Assembly (NCBI GenBank): GCA_033964015.1
Contig: CM066919.1
Coordinates: forward strand, 4,058,101-4,122,100
From: Scolanthus callimorphus
Lineage: Eukaryota > Cnidaria > Anthozoa > Actiniaria > Edwardsiidae
Length of the DNA: 64,000 bases
Reading direction: 5' to 3'
A program made the position numbers and the translations under genes. The notes under the pieces are model-generated. The model was not told where the DNA came from. It saw only the letters and a program-made list of their open reading frames with translations, and did not search any database. Below are positions 32,430 through 44,398 of this stretch, piece by piece (positions within the stretch are counted from its first letter, which is position 1; each line of letters starts with the position of its first letter).

Positions 32430-33621
32430 AGTGTAGTATTCCGCAGTGCCGATTAACGACCAACCAACATGCCTGGCTATTTCTTCATAAGACACTCCTA
32501 GTAGCGAGAGAGTAATGGAGCACCCGCTTCTAAAGCTGTGCATCGTCTCGCCATTATCGATTCCCGCCGATTTTAAGTGTAAGGAGAGCCTGTTTGCTAT
32601 GGCCGAACCAACGAATGGGTCTTCTGATACTTTTACCGGTTAATACCCGGAACAAATAGCCATACCTCAGGTTAATACCCATCAAGTCGCAAAGCTTTAT
32701 GTAGAGGTTTAAATTTGCCACAGGACACACCTTTTTGTCTGTACACTTCTTTATCTGGAAGGTGTTAGATTTCCCACCACCCCTAAGGGTCTTTCCAAAA
32801 GTGTGACGGAATAAAAAACCCTGCTTGTCCGGGAGGAGTGCAACTTCTTTCGTGAATACTCTGCCTAGATCAGAGCCCCTGTCTCCTGTATAGAAATCTA
32901 GACAAAAGAAGGCCATATCTCGCGCATATGTATAACGCTGGGGCGCGGTGCAGTTTGGGGAAAAGACTTGCGATCTGAGGTATGCGCAAAGTTTTGCCAT
33001 TTTTTCAAAAAACATCGGTACAGCCTGTTTAGGGGAGACTAAGGCGCTAGCCTGTTCTTCGCGAACGGAGGAGAGGTACTGCTTGACGGAGTGGTGTCCC
33101 GCTGGGTTTCCCACGCCAAGCATGCTGTTCCATTCGCCACCCCTTCCAACTTCAATAAAAATAGACCTTAACTTCCCAATAATAATGTTGTCTATTGTGC
33201 CTGCTGCTAATCTGCTAGGGCATGTGCAACGGCTTTTCCCTGTAGACCCAAAGTATTTGCACTTGGGAGTGTGTAGCTTGGTCGTTCCCTTACTATCCTG
33301 ATAGACAAGGAATCTTGTTATGTCTAAGGGAGAGGCAGAAGCAAGAGACTTGGCGGAAGGAAGGGAACACAAAAAACGCTCAAATTCCGCTTGAAGACTT
33401 GATTTTTGTTTCTGATATGGTTTTTTGCGGCTTTTCCCTCGCAGATTGGAGAGTCTGAGCTCAATGGCTTGAAGGTCGACGGGGATCTTTGTTGTGTTCC
33501 CCTCTTGTTGTATCTTTCGTCTGTAACCACAGCGCTGGCAGAAAGCGAATGTCTCATCATTGGGATAGTTACACTCGGGGCATTGAACCGCTTGGACCCA
33601 AATTCTGGGTACTAGGGGCAA
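32430..33621 (-). pseudogene. Tyrosine recombinase of a DIRS-like retroelement, split and frameshifted
   Basis: It starts MPLVPRIWVQAVQCPEC at 33621 with a zinc ribbon (CPECNYPN, then FCQRCGYRRK). It continues through KSLASASPLDITRFLVYQ and YARDMAFFCLDFYTGDRGSD, where the R is catalytic box I. After VLTGK (about 32640) the frame shifts by one. The C-terminal core continues to 32430: GETMHSFRSGCSITLSLLG (catalytic H-x-x-R), IARHVGW (second H/W), then the nucleophile region AEYYT. Such recombinases integrate the circular DNA of DIRS-type retrotransposons. The 6577-bp element sits immediately after YYT, so the remaining C-terminus is at 25852-25698. The frameshift means it was probably already, or is now, inactive. 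Confidence 0.8.
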
Positions 33622-33839
33622 GGCCTAAAAGAAAAGGGAAGTGAACGCCGCGTGAGAAATAGGGCGTGAAAGGAAAGATAAAAAATAAAAAATAAACAGA
33701 ACACAACCTAATGAGCACGTGTTGCTTGTAATTTATTGTGGGTAAATCAGAGAAAGGACTCGGTCAATAAATATGAAAAACAAAAACATTGTCAGTGAGT
33801 GCTACGATAGAAGCTGACATTGAAAACGTCGACGTTCAT

Positions 33840-34360
33840 TTATATTTGTATGAAACGGAAAGCCCACAAGTCCCATTGCAAGGGCTTCCCGATCCACGCA
33901 ACGTGACTTAATTTACAAGGGAACAGTAGGGTGCATTTGCTGCCTTTGTTGCCGACCTTTATCGCTGCTGTAGAATTCCGTGTGATGAGAGGCCACCAAT
34001 ATTTCCTTGGGGAGATGTCCGGGGCGATAAGGGTGTATGAACGCAGCTGAGAGGCTCTAAGGTACTTGAGAAGAGGGCCGACGAGTGTGAATGGGGGGAA
34101 AACATACGCGTTCTCCCAAGGGGCGAGGTCTTGTGAAAATACATTGGTTCCTACGGCTTGCGCGCAAGGGAAAGGGGAGAAGAATCTCAGACGGCGGCCC
34201 GATAGGTCAGACATGACGTTGTCCGGGAGGGACATAAGATCGATGGTGTGGGGACCGAAAGTTGTTTACACTGTCCTCCAAGCTTGCGGGCTCAACATTG
34301 TGTCCAGATCAGAGAGGGTGCGCGAGGGCAACACGTCATCTCAAACGAATTCGATCATAG
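33840..34360 (-). pseudogene. C-terminal part of a DIRS-like RT/RNase H polyprotein
   Basis: Upstream of the recombinase in the same direction. Recognisable pieces are MLSPQAWRTV (near 34290), TFGPHTIDLMSLPDNVMSDL, ENAYVFPPFTLVGPLLKYLR and ISPRKYWWPLI, ending at 33840. The motif VFPPFxLVxxLLKYLR followed by YWWPL is the usual end of RNase H in DIRS-type elements. In-frame stops lie near 34260 and 34340. The reverse transcriptase body is missing. RNase H followed by recombinase supports the DIRS-like call for the whole locus. Confidence 0.65.
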
Positions 34361-34385
34361 AACGAATTGCAAAATGGTCTTGAAT

Positions 34386-35540
34386 TCACTAGTATAATGA
34401 ATTCAGTGTCCCAAGCAACTCTCCCATGATGCACTACTGTCTGTGTTTTAATATATCACTGTACTGTGGTTCCTTCCAGTTCCTCGGTTAAATTTATATT
34501 ATACATATTCCTCGTGCTTTTAAGATGCCTAGGAAATCAGGTAAGTTTGCAATATGTTGACTTTCGCTTGAGTGAAAGATTCACTGAAATGAAGCCAGAA
34601 GGTTTGATCCAAGCACTTTTAATTGCGTTCTGCTATGTTTGTTATGTTACATGGGTTTATTTGCACTCCTTTTTAAATCTGCTATAGTTTTTGTTAAACC
34701 GTTGCTCAATTTCTAATCTATGGTAAATGTAAAGGCTATTGGCCGGCAAAAGCTATTCCATTCCGTACAGCGCGAACGTGCACCATGTGCACGATCAACA
34801 AGAAGCAGTTGCATTGGTTCCATTTATAAATATATAAAATTTTATAGTAAATAAAAGCAGTATTACAATTAGATAAAGAACAAACGGCTACAGTAGTCGA
34901 TGCTGGATTGAAGTTCATCAGGATAGGTACCTTTTAGAGGTCCAAGCAAATCAAGCAAATCACACTTGTTGGTATCCTGAATTTCAGACATATTTTCCCT
35001 TGTAAAACAATACAAGAACAAATTCGGTAAAATACGTCTTGTTTGTACATTTTAGGGGTAAAATCTAACGTTCCTGATGAGCACCCCTGTCCCAAAAATA
35101 GGGCAGTCCCCCGGGATCAATTTTTTTGTTAAGTTGAATTAGACGCTTATGTCAGTTTAACTTTAAGTTTTAAGCTTATTAAGTTACTTAGTTGCTTTAC
35201 ACCAAGATTATATATATAAATTAGTTGCTGGTTTGAGGGGGGGGGGGCTGGATTGAGGTGGGGGGAGGGGATTCTTGGAATATTTTCTTTTTCTTTTTAC
35301 TGTTTTTGCTGAAGGAAAATTGCAAATTGCTGTCCCATGTTTTCACAAATCAGATGCTCCTTTCTGAAATTCCTGGATGTGCCCCAGTGCAATGATTTAT
35401 AGGAAATAATCTGAATCTTAGAGCCCACGGGTTGGGTGATATTTTCTATCTCTGACCTAGGTCACGGTAACCATTTGCGCATGCTTGTTTTCATGGAAAA
35501 AATCAATATTTAGAATTGGAAAAAAATAAATAAGTTATTT
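34386..35540. other. Intergenic, no gene seen
   Basis: AT-rich, no supported reading frame. A G-run (35237-35247) and purine-rich patches only. Confidence 0.4.
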
Positions 35541-35664
35541 ACCGGCTTTAGGTCGGTCCGTATAGGGAAAACAGTGACCTCTGCCTGGAAAATGTTGACC
35601 TCGGCCTCCAGCCTCAGTCAACATTTTCTTTCCAGTTTTTCCCTATACAGACCTCCCATCCGGT
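35541..35664. mobile_element. Foldback element, 124 bp
   Basis: The ends ACCGG and CCGGT, with inner arms GTATAGGGAAAA/TTTTTCCCTATAC and GGAAAATGTTGAC/GTCAACATTTTC, make almost the whole element one imperfect hairpin. Confidence 0.7.
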
Positions 35665-36158
35665 ATACATATATTTATTATGAAAGATTTGATAAAACAT
35701 GATTTTAAATTTTACAAGCAAGCATATTACCCACTAGCCCTCATGTACCATAATGAAATACAAGCAACATGTATATAGTGTGTAGTATTAAATTTCTTTA
35801 TAGTCTTTAAAAAGTGGTCATAAATTTGTTCCCACATAGCCCTCATGTACCATGTAATGGTAATGAAACACCGAGCAAATTATTTTTGCATATAGTATGT
35901 AGTATTAAATTTCTTAAGTCTTTAAAAAGTTGTCATAATTTGTTTTCATCAAAGGTCCAAATCAAAAGCGACAGAGTTGCAATGATAATCCTAAAAAGCC
36001 AATGAAGATAATGAAGGTTAGTCATTAAAGTTACTGATGCATTCTATTTCCCGTATCAAGTTGTGTCAGCTGGATGGTACGTTTGAATGGTGCAGCAGTT
36101 TTTAAAGGAGGCTCAAAATAGTTTTCAGTGATTGTGCACTTATATGTTTACCCTGGAA

Positions 36159-36424
36159 CATACCTGCCAACTCTCAGGTTTTCCTCGAGTCTCCAGGTTT
36201 TTTTTTATCAAATCTCCCAGTCTCCTTGTTAAAGCAATACTATGATTCATAGCCAGTCACAAAAAGTCAAAAACCTAAGTCAGTACCATTGGCAAAGATT
36301 CAGAGAAAGTTCAGACAATTTTGGAAGGGATTCCGAAAGGTTTTCGGGAAAGACTTGGGAAAACAAGATGGTTGTGACAAATTTTCCAGATTTCAAAACT
36401 TTTTGGCTGGGGTTGACAGGTATG
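36159..36424. mobile_element. MITE with CATACCTG ends, 266 bp
   Basis: Left CATACCTGCCAACTCTCAGG and right complement CATACCTGTCAACCCCAGCC form 20-bp imperfect terminal repeats. The CATACCTGCCAAC terminus belongs to a MITE type widespread in marine invertebrates. Confidence 0.65.
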
Positions 36425-36899
36425 CTGTAAACCAGAGGCTGAAGGTACAAAGAATTAAGATTTATCTATCAATCTATCAATCTGACTCTCAAATATACTG
36501 ATATGGATGAGTTTGTGGTGCAAATATTATGGCACAGCATCTGATGAGAAATGTACTCAGTTGGGATAGAAAGCCCACTGAGCATGAGTCTGGAGCAGTG
36601 TGGACTTGGATTTCGTTTTACGAGTGGATTTGCGACTCACCATATCAAATCTTTGGATTTGGCAAAAAGCAGCTAGCTGAGCTGTTCTCTCTAAGAGCTG
36701 AGAATGCTAACTGAAGCTTACACCATGTGCGCTTTCATTACACCTTTTAACCAACTTAGGTGTCAAAAGAGATGTGAAATTTTGAATGGGAGGGGGTTTT
36801 TCAGGCTCAGAATTCTGCTTGCATGGGGGGAGAGGTTGAAAGCTAGTTTAACCTTTCCAGAATTCTATGCACAGGGGGTAAGCCATTTAGGAAATTCAT

Positions 36900-36915
36900 G
36901 GGGGGGGGGGGGGGG
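36900..36915. repeat. Poly(G) run
   Basis: Sixteen consecutive G on the plus strand within G-rich DNA; length is likely polymorphic and error-prone. Confidence 0.8.
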
Positions 36916-36916
36916 T

Positions 36917-38048
36917 GTCAAACATATGCTGGCCATTGTGGGGGGTACATGTATTTTCTGGAATTGCCCAATAGACCCTTCTTTTTCACTTTCAAACTTG
37001 ATTTTCCTCAACAAATCCTTGGTAAATAGTTGAAAAGAAAACAATTCTCACAGTAGAAGCATGCACATGTCAGTATGTTTTTCTTGAAAAATGTCTTTCA
37101 TTTTAGATAAAATTTGCTCAAAAATTGTCGATAGCTCGAACTGATTATAATTCAAAACATTTCCAAATTTCCCATCAAGTTTTTAGCCCATCTTCCTGTT
37201 GTTTTTCCCTGTTTTCTCCTCCACCTTTATTCTCAGAATTACAAAAGTTAAGGTCTCGTGAAAGGTAAAAATGTAAAAATTCATAAAATGACTGTTTTCC
37301 CGAAATTCATTTGATACAGTCCTAAAGTATATTTCTAAAACCTCAAATGACGCGTCAACTGCTTTCCTAGGCTTCCATTGCCCATTCTTATGTATTGCCC
37401 GCCACTCATTCTCTGTAATTTAATTAACTTTTTCTAGCACTTAAATTTTCAGTCAAATTTTCACCTTCGCGAAGCTCCTGACCCCGCAGAACTTAAGATA
37501 TCGGCCTCAAATTTTCTGTGTCGTTAGAAAATGATCACAACTAAAAAACCGTGTGAGGGAATTTTTATTTTTTACTTGAAAAAGATTTTATGATAAATTT
37601 TGCGGCCACAAACTGTAAAAAATGCGACTTTCAACTTCGCTACCTAATATTTTCGTAAATATGCAAAATATCAAAAATCACTGACACGGTTTTGTAGTTC
37701 ATTTCTCCAAGATTAAAATCCGACAAAGTGTGAAATTGTGCAACAAAACGGTATTGTTCTGGAGCTTCTCAAGTAAAGAAGGTAGTCTTTAGTTCGCAGT
37801 CTTAAAAATACAAGAAAAAAATAAACTTCAATAAAGTAAACTTCATAAGATAGAGCAATATTTTAACTTTAAAATGATGTATAGCTGAATATCATAGCAT
37901 AAATTGCGACGCGACAAGAATTTTTTTCCGAAGACACCCCTCACGGGTTTACAGAGACCTTAAATAGACAAATTACCAGTAGGGATGTATTGCCGGAGCC
38001 GGGGGGCTCCTAAGAAACATCAGAGACATATAATTACTTAGTTGAATC
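36917..38048. other. Intergenic, no gene seen
   Basis: No convincing frame or repeat structure; AT-rich with scattered homopolymers. Confidence 0.4.
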
Positions 38049-38563
38049 ATGTAACAGCAGAAACATATAAGTGAGTTGAAACGTGTAACAGCGCGACAAC
38101 CTGCGAACAACTCGCGATGAATAAACACCATATTTGGAAAGCATCAGGTTCTTCGTTTAGCCAATCAGCAATAGGAGATTTGATTCGTCATATTTTCTAA
38201 AAACAACGCACGCGAATTCCTCACAACAGAACAGAAGCACAAAATGAGTTTAGTTCACTGTTTTCCATTCTCAAAACCCACCAAACAGATTTTTTATCAT
38301 AACTTTTGCTGTTCTCGTAATATGATTGACGGATTTGCCGTGGTAAATGTGAGTGCAGACAACGCTGTTTGCATCAACACATGCGCGCGCTTCTAAACCA
38401 ACGGAAAACAGCTCGAATGCGCATGCAATTCCAACGGAAAAGTCTTAATTGAATTTTGATTTCCAAATATGGTGTTTAGTGATTGCGAGTTGTTCGCTGG
38501 TTGTCACATCAGATTCATTCGTCTGTTACACGTTTCAACTAAGTTATGTGTTTCTGGTAACAG
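38049..38563. mobile_element. Long-arm inverted-repeat MITE, about 515 bp
   Basis: The arms are about 95 bp. Left contains GTTGAAACGTGTAACAG, GCGAACAACTCGC and AACACCATATTTGGAAA; right contains the complements in mirror order (38461-38560). A further tip copy at 38030-38053 and another at 39408-39440 (GTTACACATTTCAACTCGC) show the family is repeated locally. Confidence 0.7.
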
Positions 38564-39856
38564 TGAACCATGCTGTTGATTTATTTGTGGCAGATTTAAT
38601 ATGACCATATTTGGTCAGTAAATGATCGACTCTCATCTGCAAACCAAAGCAGGTTTTCATTTCATTTTTTGCTCAAATAAATTAGAGCAACAGTGGTAAG
38701 TGATAATATATACTTTCCTAGTATTCCCTCAAGTACCGAATAAGACACTGCACATACTGTTTGAGGGGGTGGGTCCATGCCCACACCACTTCATTTCCAT
38801 TTCTCAACAGAGCAAAAAACATACAAAAATATTTGAAATGTTAAGATTCTGCATTAGAACTATTATAATTATTCATTCATTCCAGGTAGATATAATTATT
38901 TCATCTCAATCAAAATATCTCTGATAGAAAATTAACTGTCACTGATGTGAGCTACTGGTTCACACTCCAATTCACTGGACATGCAATGTTGGGACATGAA
39001 TACATAACATAATTAACATAGCTTGTAGCAGGTCCTCTCGTCCATATAGGAAATAAGTTTCTCTCTCCTCTCCATTATCAACTCATTGCAATCGTTGACA
39101 TTACAAGAGAAATACATACAGGGCTGCAAATTTTTAAAAAAACGTCCAATTCTAGTTGCATTTTCTAAAATGTTAGTCGCAAAAATTGAACTTACACCAG
39201 CGAGTTAGACAAGTGAGTCGCAAAACTTCGACTGACTGACAAAGTTTAGTCGCAAAAGAGAAAAACCTAGTCGCAAAAGCGACCCCCACGGGCGCAGTTT
39301 GCAGGCCTGACATAACATTTAACATCTTGAAGTCTTACAAAAAAATCATTTCCCAAATCTGTTCAATTGTTTATTCTTAGAATATTCTGCAGCTTGGGTA
39401 AAGCAATGTATGTGTTACACATTTCAACTCGCTTATAAGTTTCTGGACACATCAAATCCCCATTTTATTTACGTATTGCCTTTGTACAGCCTCTCCTCCC
39501 ATGCTATGGCATGGCATTCCCAGTTTTTGAGGGCTTGCTAATGGCCCTGACCAGTAATCAGCTGATACTTTCTCCCTTATCCTTTTTGTACCATATCCCT
39601 ATAAATTATTAAGTCATAGTAAGTCCCCTCTCCCAGAGGTTAAGTATATTAAAATTAATATCCAACTTCAATACAAGAGTTGGGAATAAAACAAAAGAAA
39701 TAAATTAGTCATTGTTCGATGCTGATGCAGTTTCATTTGTTTTATTACCCTGAGTCTTAGACTCAAGTAAGAATTCTGTATTAATATATCAAACTTTGTT
39801 GATGTACATTGTTTGCCGGCTTTCTAAATTATTTATGGCTCTTTTATGTATGAATC
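38564..39856. other. Non-coding, repeat-derived
   Basis: 39120-39310 has repeated AGTCGCAAAA words and a GGGCTGCAAATTTT start, probably an old interspersed repeat. No gene supported. Confidence 0.4.
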
Positions 39857-40060
39857 CAAAAATTCATAATGGTTCCATAAAATATCCATACCCCCTCCCT
39901 CCCATGGAATAAGGGTGTTGAAAAGTGTCCCCCCTCCCACCCCTTTGGAACTTCCAAAGAAAAATTCATAATGGTTCCATAAAATATCCATACCCCCTCC
40001 CTCCCATGGAATAAGGGTGTTGAAAAGTGCCCCCCCTCCCACCCCTTTTGAACTTCCAAA
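39857..40060. repeat. 102-bp tandem duplication
   Basis: AATTCATAATGGTTCCATAA starts at 39861 and again at 39963. The two 102-bp units differ by only a few bases. The length is a multiple of three, so it produces misleading repeated reading frames on the minus strand. Confidence 0.85.
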
Positions 40061-40185
40061 GAAAATACAGTATTTGTATGGAAAAGGTCAGGTATATTGG
40101 CACCCCTAACAGGGGTGGGGGGGTATGGATATTTTTTGGAACCACATCATAGTTTATTGAATAGTCATTTAACATATTATATAAT

Positions 40186-41206
40186 ACTAGCTGATGCCCG
40201 TGAAAAATTCACGGAGTGTAAGGGGGAAATTTGGGGAGGGGTTCATGATTTCCCCCTTCCATAAACTGCTGGATTTACATTACTAATAAACTCCCATCAG
40301 CATGAGTACCCCGTCCCACCGTGCCGAAATAAATGAAGTGAGCCCAAAGGAACTTTTTTTGCACTGGTCTCCCTGATTGGTGCGACAAAATCACGCGTGT
40401 GTCCGTCTCTCAAATCGGTCAAAGAACCCGTGAAAATCGAAAGCGCAATTTGACTTCGGAATTGTTTGTATGTTTATCATATCTCAGTGAGGGAAGAAGA
40501 GAAAATATTCAAGTAAAAATGTTCTAAGGCCGAATAAGAATTTTTTAGTTTATCTTATTTATATTTTTTCGGCTTTATCCCTCGCTTAAAAAATAGATTG
40601 AATTAGAACTTAGCCCACAGTGAATCTTTTCCAACAAAAACATGCCCACTGGAGGGATTTCCTCCTTCTCTTCGGGATTGTGTCCTTCGTTTTGCGATAG
40701 AGCCGTCAGGATTTATACTTAGAGAATATTATTCATGACTTTCACGGACTTTGTTTTGTAAATGTGTCATTTCGACTTAGCATGACTTAGCGCGTGCTCG
40801 GAGGGAAGCAAGGTAGTGTGTACGTTTGTTGAAACTTGAATGAAAATGTTTCTCAGCTCAAATCTTTCAAGTTAGAATTATCCCTGCACATTCCTGTATG
40901 TAATCTGTAAGAGAACCATTAAGGTTTCAACGTCTTTGGTGCTTTCGGCTGCGCGAACCGAGTTCTTTTTTAGTTTCTGTGGGAGATTTTCAACATGGCG
41001 GCGATGGCGGCTTTGTCCCTCCCTTAAGAAATCGCTTGAATTAGAACTTAGCCCGAGGTGAATCTTTTCCAACAAAAACACGCCCATGGTCCAGATTTCC
41101 ACCTTCCCTTCGGGCTTGCGAACTTCTTTTGGCGGCACAGCTTCAGGGCTGAGCGGAGCGAGTGTCGACACGATTTTCCTTACGGTATTAATATATAGAT
41201 TATATA
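40186..41206. mobile_element. Putative non-autonomous element, about 1.0 kb
   Basis: The left edge TACTAGCTGATGCCCGTGAA has a hairpin (CCGTGAA-AAA-TTCACGG, 40199-40215). The right edge ends TTAATATATAGATTATATAA, similar to the ATATATAGAT end of the hairpin-ended elements. Internal near-duplicates (TTGAATTAGAACTTAGCCC at 40597 and 41038, each followed by TCTTTTCCAACAAAAACA) show old duplication. No ORF of note; boundaries are approximate. Confidence 0.4.
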
Positions 41207-41745
41207 ACAATACAGAATCAGTTAAGCAACACAGATGTTTATAAAAAGTAAATTAAGGAAGTTGAGAAGCTTGATATTTCATTTTGCAGAGTCAGCAAAA
41301 TGCTTAATGTTCCAATATGTAAATTCCCCATTTTCAGGTCACATTACATTATCTAGAGAGTAGATCTTTTTCTACTATTATTTGTTGACGCAATTTCAGT
41401 TCCCAAAGCTCCAAGTGTTTTTACTAAGTTATTCTATACAATACATTGGACAACACTGGAGGAGTTTGATTAGTTCGCTACGCATCAGCTCACTTCATAA
41501 ATTGATTCTAAAACTATTTAAACATAGTTAATTATTTATAATGCCTTTTGTCTATTCCGGAATCTGTGAAATCTGCCAGTCAATCATAATTGCTCATAAT
41601 TGCCTGGTATATTACAACTAATGTTTACATGTTATATTAATTTACATCCAGCGGGGAAATGTTTTTTGTCTTGTTTAATTACCTTAGAATGAGTGACAAC
41701 GCTAATAAATGCGTATTTTTTACCTTTTTCTTCTTTTCTTTGCAG
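41207..41745. other. Intergenic or 5' intron, no gene seen
   Basis: No exon is recognised upstream of 41746; a 5' exon of the next gene must lie here or further left. Confidence 0.35.
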
Positions 41746-43669
41746 ACATGTAATGCCTGCATGCCTGTAATGCCTGCATGCCGTTCCTGTAGTATTTGTG
41801 GGGTTTCATTCCCAAAGAAACCATGCAATCATATGGAAGAAATAAAAAAAATGAAGCCGACTAATTCAACTGACCAAAGATACAAACTTGAGAAAAAGGT
41901 ATGTGTACTAAGCAGATATGAAACACTATAGTTATCAAGTTACGGGACGTTCCGATTTTCCAGAAACTTTAGGGATTTTGCAATAATTATCTGGGAAGGG
42001 GGCTGATAATTGGTAGAAACATGCAGCTGAAAATTAGGATTGACCCCCTTCCAACAACAAAAAAATTAGGTAAGACTTGCCGTCCATGATACTGCGTTCA
42101 ACGCGTTCATTCCCTTCCATGAATATCTATCGAGTATTTCTTGTATTTTTGAGTTTTGTTAGTTATTTTTGAGTTTTGTTCATGGACCAAACGTTTATTG
42201 CCTTTGTTGTTTTTGCAGTTTTGCCGGGACGTGCTGTTGATGCTCATACGCATATAAGTTTATTACTTGCCATATTAGCTATTTGTCCTACTACATTTTC
42301 AGGCAAAGATCCTAAATCACCAACATGGATGGGATATCATAGTCTTCTATTACCACAAGCACGGACGTGGCGATACCCTCGTCCATTATGCCACGCCAGG
42401 TGCCGCGGCCGATTTTTTTAAAGTAGAAGGTGGGCGCATGAATGAAGCAGGGTCTTCGGCGTCTACAGTGATCCAGAGGTTCTTTCAAGGTAAATTATTT
42501 TCTCGTATGTATGACACAGCATGTGTATCTATAGTTTTACTCCCTGAAATATATACACCTAATTCAAAAAGGTTGCTTGGCGTTTGGTCTTTCAATTATA
42601 GCGCGAAACAAAGGAATTCTTTGCTTCAGTGACCACGAAACAAAGGCATTCAATTGCCAAAGACCAATGACCAAAGCAACCTTTTCTGAATTAGGTGTAT
42701 AATCACTGAACGACGCCATCGCAATTAGAGTCATCAGAAAACGTACATGCAATTTACTTTAATTGACAGTGGAAAGAGGGTTAATGCACGCAGTATGTCA
42801 TTTTATGTTTAAAACTTTCTTCACCAGGGCGAAAAGATTCACCGGAAAACACAGAATCATCATCAGCCGTCGACGCGTCCGCCACGTCATCACCAGCACA
42901 TACCGTCAACGCGTCCGCCACGTCATCACCAGCACATACCGTCAACGCGTCCGCCACGTCATCACCAGCACATACCGTCAACGCGTCCGCCGCGTCATCA
43001 CCAACACATACCGTCAACGCGTCCGCCACGTCATCACCAGCACATACCGTCAACGCGTCCGCCACGTCATCACCAGCACATACCGTCAACGCGTCCGCCG
43101 CGTCATTACCAGCACATACCGTCAATGCGTCCGCCACGTCATCACCAGCACATACCGTCAACGCGTCCGCCACGTCATCACCAGCACATACCGTCAGCGC
43201 GTCCGCCGCGTCATCACCAGCACATACCGTCAACGCGTCCGCCACGTCATCACCAGCACATACCGTCAACGCGGCCGCCACTTCATCACCAGCACATACC
43301 GTCAACGCGTCCGCCTCATTGTCACAGTCACGGTCTACACTTGCAGCTAGTAAAATTGCAGTGGTACACTCGACATCGAAAGCTCAGCCGGGTCGTCTAC
43401 TCGTGACTTACTCGGAGGGAGGCACCGCCAAGGCAACAGGCTTTGCATTTCCGGAGAGAATACAACTCCACGGAAAACAAATCCCGCCATCACACATATG
43501 TGTACAACTGACTTATGCTACTCGAGACACTTTTGCTCCCCTCCCCTTGGGAAATATAGAGGAGAACAAGTTTCTTAAACCCGACATGTTCTTTGCATTG
43601 CCTCTGGACTCTCTATTTGTGTTGGTAAGGAATCATTTTGAGAATGCCAGGCTCCACTTGTATCTGTGA
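41746..43669 (+). CDS. Spliced gene: Cys-rich exon, Ser/Thr repeat, unknown domain
   Basis: Three exons join with consistent phases. 41746-41899 (acceptor CTTTGCAG, donor GTATGTG): a Cys-rich zinc-ribbon-like segment, CNACMPVMPACRSCSICG. 42303-42489 (acceptor TTTTCAG, donor GTAAAT): HGWDIIVFYYHKHGRGDTLV, ending in phase 1. 42828-43669 (acceptor TTCACCAG): RKDSPENTESSSAV, then about 12 copies of a 12-residue repeat (NASATSSPAHTV), then VTYSEGGTAKATGFAFPERI and PLPLGNIEENKFLKPDMFF, stop at 43667-43669. The Ser/Thr/Ala repeat probably is a flexible linker. The first exon is not found and the protein is not recognised. It is convergent with the zinc-finger gene ending at 44399. No internal stop in this frame, so it may be functional. 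Confidence 0.6.
42870..43316 (+). repeat. 36-bp coding minisatellite, about 12 units
   Basis: The unit GTCAACGCGTCCGCCACGTC continues ATCACCAGCACATACC. It repeats without length change from about 42870 to 43316, with sporadic single-base variants (CGCGTC, AACACA, GCGGCC). Because 36 is a multiple of three and the unit has no stop, several frames on both strands are open. The frame that continues into the downstream exon is the one encoding NASATSSPAHTV. Confidence 0.9.
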
Positions 43670-44398
43670 AAAAGATATCGCAATGTATGCTTATGCTTGT
43701 GCTTTTAAAGAGGCACTCGCACGCTTAATTTTTGTACAACCTGTCAAAAAATAAGTCTAATTCTAATCACCAAAAATACATTTAAGTTTACCAGGAATAA
43801 CCAAAATAACAGTCCAGGTTTGTTAAATGACCTTTTAACTGTTAAACCAATAGACATCTATAGTGTTTCTATTTATTACGAAGAGGATGGAATTGGATTG
43901 CGATTTGAATTATTTGCTTGTCAGGCAAGCGTACGAGTGCCCCTTTAACATGCCGAAACTTGTCGAATACAATAAAAACTCAGAAAAGAACAGGTGTTTT
44001 GGGGATTCGGCCGCTGATTTTGTTCTTATACATTGGGTGCCTTCCGCAAAATCAGCCTGAAAATGTTTTTAGGTGTTCTTAAAATACTGCATGACTTGAA
44101 AATGTTAGCTGAAACGTTGTTTGTGTCGTATTTGAAAACCGACGTTTCGGCAATGCTGCCTTTAGTCCCGGAACTAGTAACGAGACATACGTTTTTGGAA
44201 CCCTTGGGATATGAAGAAACTGGTTTTAGATGTCCCACGGCCCAAAAAGTGTCCCACTGCCCTTTTTTGTCAGATTTTTGTTTTTTAATTATATTCTTTT
44301 GTTATTTACAGAAAAGCATTCCAGTCTTACCACTATTAACTGAATTCCAGGAAAAAAGTCGTATTATGGATTTTTAATTATTTACCCTGGCCGAGACC
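43670..44398. other. Convergent intergenic region
   Basis: It contains a block (43885-43925) that matches, inverted, the sequence at 49500-49530 (GGAATTGGATTGCGATTTGA), so an interspersed repeat is present. No gene supported. Confidence 0.4.

Noticed and set aside
36529..36714. 61-residue Trp-rich plus-strand frame
   Set aside because: Open by chance as far as can be judged; no start context, family or flanking exons.
39833..40175. Repeated Gly/Trp-rich minus-strand frames
   Set aside because: Products of a 102-bp tandem duplication with no family motif.
42217..42255. Extra exon after acceptor GTTTTTGCAG
   Set aside because: It would add a stop within a few codons, and exon 41746-41899 joins 42303-42489 directly in phase.
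42763..43350. Arg-rich repeat protein (RQRVRHVITSTY) and antisense Asp/Val-rich repeat protein
   Set aside because: Alternative frames of the 36-bp minisatellite. Only the Ser/Thr frame joins the upstream exon in phase and continues downstream.
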